Below, piece by piece: positions 61,641 to 64,000 of a stretch of DNA of 64,000 nucleotides. The DNA lies in contig CAVTTB010000006.1 in NCBI GenBank assembly GCA_963737555.1, forward strand, positions 62,001 through 126,000, read 5' to 3'. Below the pieces are notes generated by a model. It was not told the origin of the DNA and did no database searches. It worked only from the letters and a program-made list of their open reading frames with translations. Position numbers and translations under genes: made by a program. This stretch comes from JAHJQQ01 sp963737555 (GTDB taxonomy: Bacteria > Pseudomonadota > Gammaproteobacteria > Thiohalobacterales > Thiohalobacteraceae). The number at the start of each line of letters is the position of its first letter. Position 1 is the stretch's first letter.

Positions 61641-62740
61641 TTAAAGCCCGCTCTTGAGGCTGGCTTCGATGAACACATCCAGGTCGCCGTCGAGCACGGC
61701 CTGGGTATTGCCGACTTCCACGCCGGTGCGTAAATCCTTGATGCGTGATTGATCGAGCACATAGGAGCGGATCTGGCTGCCCCAGCCGATGTCGGATTTA
61801 CTCTCTTCCACGACTTGCTGATCGGCGCGGCGCTTCTGCATTTCCATTTCGTACAGTTTCGCGGCCAGCTGCTTCATCGCCGTAGAACGGTTTTTGTGCT
61901 GCGACCGATCGCTCTGGCAGGCGACGACGATGCCGGACGGTATGTGCGTAATGCGGATGGCCGATTCGGTACGGTTGACGTGCTGGCCGCCGGCACCGCT
62001 GGCGCGGTAGGTGTCGACCTTGAGGTCGGCCGGATTGATGTCGACTTCGAAACTGTCATCGATCTCCGGCGAGACGAATACGGCCGAGAATGAAGTGTGG
62101 CGGCGGTTGCCGGAATCGAACGGCGATTTACGCACCAGGCGATGCACGCCGGTCTCGGTACGCAACCAACCGTAGGCATACGGGCCATCGAATTTGATCG
62201 TGGCACTTTTGATGCCGGCGACTTCGCCGGCGGAGGCTTCGATCAGTTCAGTTTTGAAGCCGCGCCGCTCGCCCCAGCGCAGATACATGCGCAGCAGCAT
62301 TTCCGCCCAGTCCTGCGCCTCGGTGCCGCCGGAGCCGGACTGAATATCGAGGAAGGCGTTGTTGGCGTCCATCTCGCCGGAGAACATGCGGCGGAATTCC
62401 AGATCGGCGACTTGTTTTTCCAAGCGCGGCGAGATCGGTGCGCACGGACTCAACGGTCGCCTCATCGTCTTCCTCGCCGGCCATCTGCACCAGTTCGTCG
62501 GCATCGTTGAGCTTATCGCCCATCACGCCGAGCGTGAGTACGATTTCTTCGAGGCGCGCGCGTTCGCGGCCAAGTTCCTGCGCACGCTCGGGGTTGTCCC
62601 AGACCTTGGGCTGTTCCAGTTCGCGGTTTACTTCTTCGAGGCGTTCACGTTTGCCGTCGTAGTCAAAGATACCCCCTCAGGGTCTCGGAGCGCCCCTTGA
62701 GGTCTTTGATGGTGGTGAGGATGGGATTGATTTCCAGCAT
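61641..62740 (-). CDS. prfB: Peptide chain release factor 2 (programmed frameshift plus a second break)
   Basis: RF2, about 365 aa, ending translation at UAA and UGA. The ATG at 62740 opens MLEINPILTTIKDLKGRSET; 25 codons later the in-frame UGA of the autoregulatory +1 frameshift appears. The second frame reads DYDGKRERLEEVNRELEQ. A further change of frame at about 62420, one surplus base in a GCGCTTGGAAAAAC context, is not programmed and is likely an error. The last frame has the recognition and GGQ regions (GAGGQHVNRTESAIRITH). The GGQ motif is intact, and lysS follows. Confidence 0.92.
62663..62677 (-). promoter_or_regulatory. Programmed +1 frameshift site of prfB
   Basis: AGGGGG, a Shine-Dalgarno-like stimulator, lies three bases before CTTTGAC: codon 25 is CTT and codon 26 the UGA stop followed by C, the textbook slippery context. 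Low RF2 lets the ribosome slip +1 and make full-length RF2. Confidence 0.93.
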
Positions 62741-62820
62741 CGTGATTGTATCCAGAATTCGCGAAGGCGCGATGATACACCAGCCGCCGCGCTGTGTGCG
62801 GCCCAGCTATACCGAATCGC

Positions 62821-63903
62821 TTAGGAAGCGACCTTGGTGTGTTTGCGCTGACGCCGGGCGCGGACGCCTGCAGCGAGTGTTTCCAGCAACGCGACGCTGT
62901 CGTCCCAGCCGATACAGGCATCGGTGATGCTCTGACCATAGGCCAGCGATTGTCCCGGCTGGACATCCTGACGACCGGCCTGCAAATGGCTTTCGATCAT
63001 GGCGCCGATGATGGCTTGGTTGCCGGCAGCAATTTGAGTGGAGACATCCTGGCCGACTTCCAACTGCCGCTGATGATCCTTGAGACTGTTGGCGTGGCTG
63101 AAATCGACCATGACCCGCGCATTCAGGCCCGCTGCCTTAAGATCGCTGACCGCCTTGGCGACACTAGCTGCATCGTAATTGGGTTGTTTGCCGCCGCGCA
63201 GAATGATGTGGCAGTCCGGGTTGCCGGCCGTGGAGAAGATCGCCGAGCGGCCTTCCTTGGTCAGTGACAGAAAGTGATGTGGCTGCGAGGCTGAGCGGAT
63301 GGCATCGACCGCGACCTTGAGCGTGCCATCGGTGCCGTTTTTGAAGCCCACCGGGCAGGATAGACCAGAGGCCAGTTCGCGATGCACCTGACTTTCCGTC
63401 GTGCGCGCACCGATCGCGCCCCAACTGACCAAGTCCGCGACATACTGCGGACTGATCAGATCCAGGAATTCGGTTGCCGCCGGCACGCCCATCTCATTGA
63501 GATCGAGCAGCAGTTTGCGCGCGATGCGCAGACCTTCGTTGATTTTGAAACTGCCATCCAGATTGGGATCGTTGATCAGACCTTTCCAACCGACCGTCGT
63601 GCGCGGCTTTTCGAAGTAGACACGCATGACAATCAACAGATCATCACTCAGGCGATTACGCATTGCCTTGAGTCGGCCGGCATATTCCAAAGCGGCATTT
63701 GGATCGTGTATCGAACACGGGCCAATAATAATCAGGAGACGATCATCGCTGCCGGTAAGAATGTTATGGATGGCGCGGCGTGTTGCAATAATTGAATTCG
63801 CGGCAAGTTCGCTGACGGGGAACGCCTCATGGAGTTCGACCGGCGGGGTCACCTCCTGGATATTGGCGATGCGTAAATCGTCTGTGCCGTACTGATTCGT
63901 CAT
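62821..63903 (-). CDS. 3-deoxy-7-phosphoheptulonate synthase, type I-alpha
   Basis: DAHP synthase of the AroF/AroG/AroH type, 360 aa from ATG 63903 (MTNQYGTDDLRI). Conserved segments: LLIIIGPCSIHD, YFEKPRTTVGWKGLINDP, GVPAATEFLD, GARTTESQVHRELASGLSCPVGFKNGTDG, ILRGGKQPNYD and VDFSHANSLK. Which aromatic amino acid inhibits it cannot be told by eye. It is unrelated in subclass to the I-beta enzyme at 31826-32938. A longer ORF to 63978 adds residues unlike the family. No gene is supported in the last 97 bases of the window. Confidence 0.95.
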   Translation of the reverse strand: MTNQYGTDDLRIANIQEVTPPVELHEAFPVSELAANSIIATRRAIHNILTGSDDRLLIIIGPCSIHDPNAALEYAGRLKAMRNRLSDDLLIVMRVYFEKPRTTVGWKGLINDPNLDGSFKINEGLRIARKLLLDLNEMGVPAATEFLDLISPQYVADLVSWGAIGARTTESQVHRELASGLSCPVGFKNGTDGTLKVAVDAIRSASQPHHFLSLTKEGRSAIFSTAGNPDCHIILRGGKQPNYDAASVAKAVSDLKAAGLNARVMVDFSHANSLKDHQRQLEVGQDVSTQIAAGNQAIIGAMIESHLQAGRQDVQPGQSLAYGQSITDACIGWDDSVALLETLAAGVRARRQRKHTKVAS

Positions 63904-64000
63904 GTGCGTACCAAATGCAAACCGCCGGTGTTGGGCTTCCCCGGAACGGTGCGTTGTCATGGATAAAAGAATGCGCATGCGCCGCGAGCCGGTGGCTACC

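Noticed and set aside
1..64000. CRISPR arrays, prophage, insertion sequences, tRNA or rRNA genes
   Set aside because: No regularly spaced direct repeats, transposase or integrase motifs, CCA-ended cloverleaf candidates or rRNA-like stretches were seen.

Overview
The window reads as a chromosomal segment of a GC-rich, free-living gammaproteobacterium, probably a sulfur-oxidising member of the Chromatiales or a related order. The gammaproteobacterial signature is strong: rluC/rne, the block kdsB-ycaR-lpxK-msbA-exbD-exbB-comEC, prfB-lysS, mfd-csiV, sdhCDAB followed by sdhE-ygfX, and a nagZ/methylthioinosine phosphorylase/hpt cluster. The sulfur link rests on a DsrE2-type protein, a second small DsrE-family protein, a periplasmic rhodanese and a PAS remnant. 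Genus and species cannot be assigned by eye. I see no tRNA, rRNA, CRISPR array, prophage or transposase gene.

Layout. 1-10 kb: rpmF-yceD, a two-subunit pyruvate carboxylase, a MASE1-PAS-PAS-GGDEF-EAL protein, a decayed maf fragment, a tiny Lys-rich gene, maf, sppA and a HAD phosphatase. 10-27 kb: envelope and RNA housekeeping genes (rluC, rne with its promoter and long leader, a tyrosine phosphatase, kdsB, trm112, lpxK, msbA, exbDB, comEC, DUF2062, lolD/lolCE), interrupted by a GH46 chitosanase-like gene and followed by an orphan HicA-like gene and a MotY-like gene. 28-33 kb: putrescine synthesis from agmatine (aguA, aguB), bioA and a type I-beta DAHP synthase. 33-36 kb: a sulfur-related island with a small acidic exported protein, a rhodanese, a PAS remnant, a TetR regulator, a promoter whose start region is covered by a near-palindrome, an unknown gene and dsrE2. 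36-46 kb: mfd, csiV, a PerM-like permease and a purine-salvage/murein-recycling run (methylthioinosine phosphorylase, hpt, a DsrE-like gene, patatin, nagZ). 46-53 kb: oppB/oppC, a DUF2892 protein, a GGDEF-EAL protein, an L,D-transpeptidase, an Opp-type binding protein and a CYTH protein. 53-64 kb: ygfX-sdhE-sdhB-sdhA-sdhD-sdhC (minus strand), ygfZ, a GAF-GGDEF-EAL protein, lysS, prfB with its programmed frameshift, and a type I-alpha DAHP synthase.

Functional themes are anaplerosis and the TCA cycle (pyruvate carboxylase, succinate dehydrogenase and its FAD assembly factor), lipid A and lipoprotein export (kdsB, lpxK, msbA, lolD/lolCE), murein turnover (nagZ, L,D-transpeptidase, oligopeptide uptake), c-di-GMP signalling (three proteins with intact GGDEF and EAL motifs), aromatic synthesis (two unrelated DAHP synthases) and cytoplasmic sulfur handling.

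Two sequence-level features stand out. First, 17 frame breaks, each explicable by an indel of one or two bases, fall in 16 otherwise well-conserved genes (yceD, maf, sppA, lpxK twice, comEC, DUF2062, GH46, bioA, rhodanese, the 34985 gene, dsrE2, mfd, DUF2892, CYTH, ygfX, prfB). Residual sequencing error is the most likely cause, so these are annotated as single genes spanning both frames. Second, several palindromic, MITE-like repeats without coding capacity sit in the short gaps between genes. I found no clear novel multi-gene system; the best candidate for something undescribed is the TetR-controlled unknown gene plus dsrE2 module at 34.1-36.2 kb.
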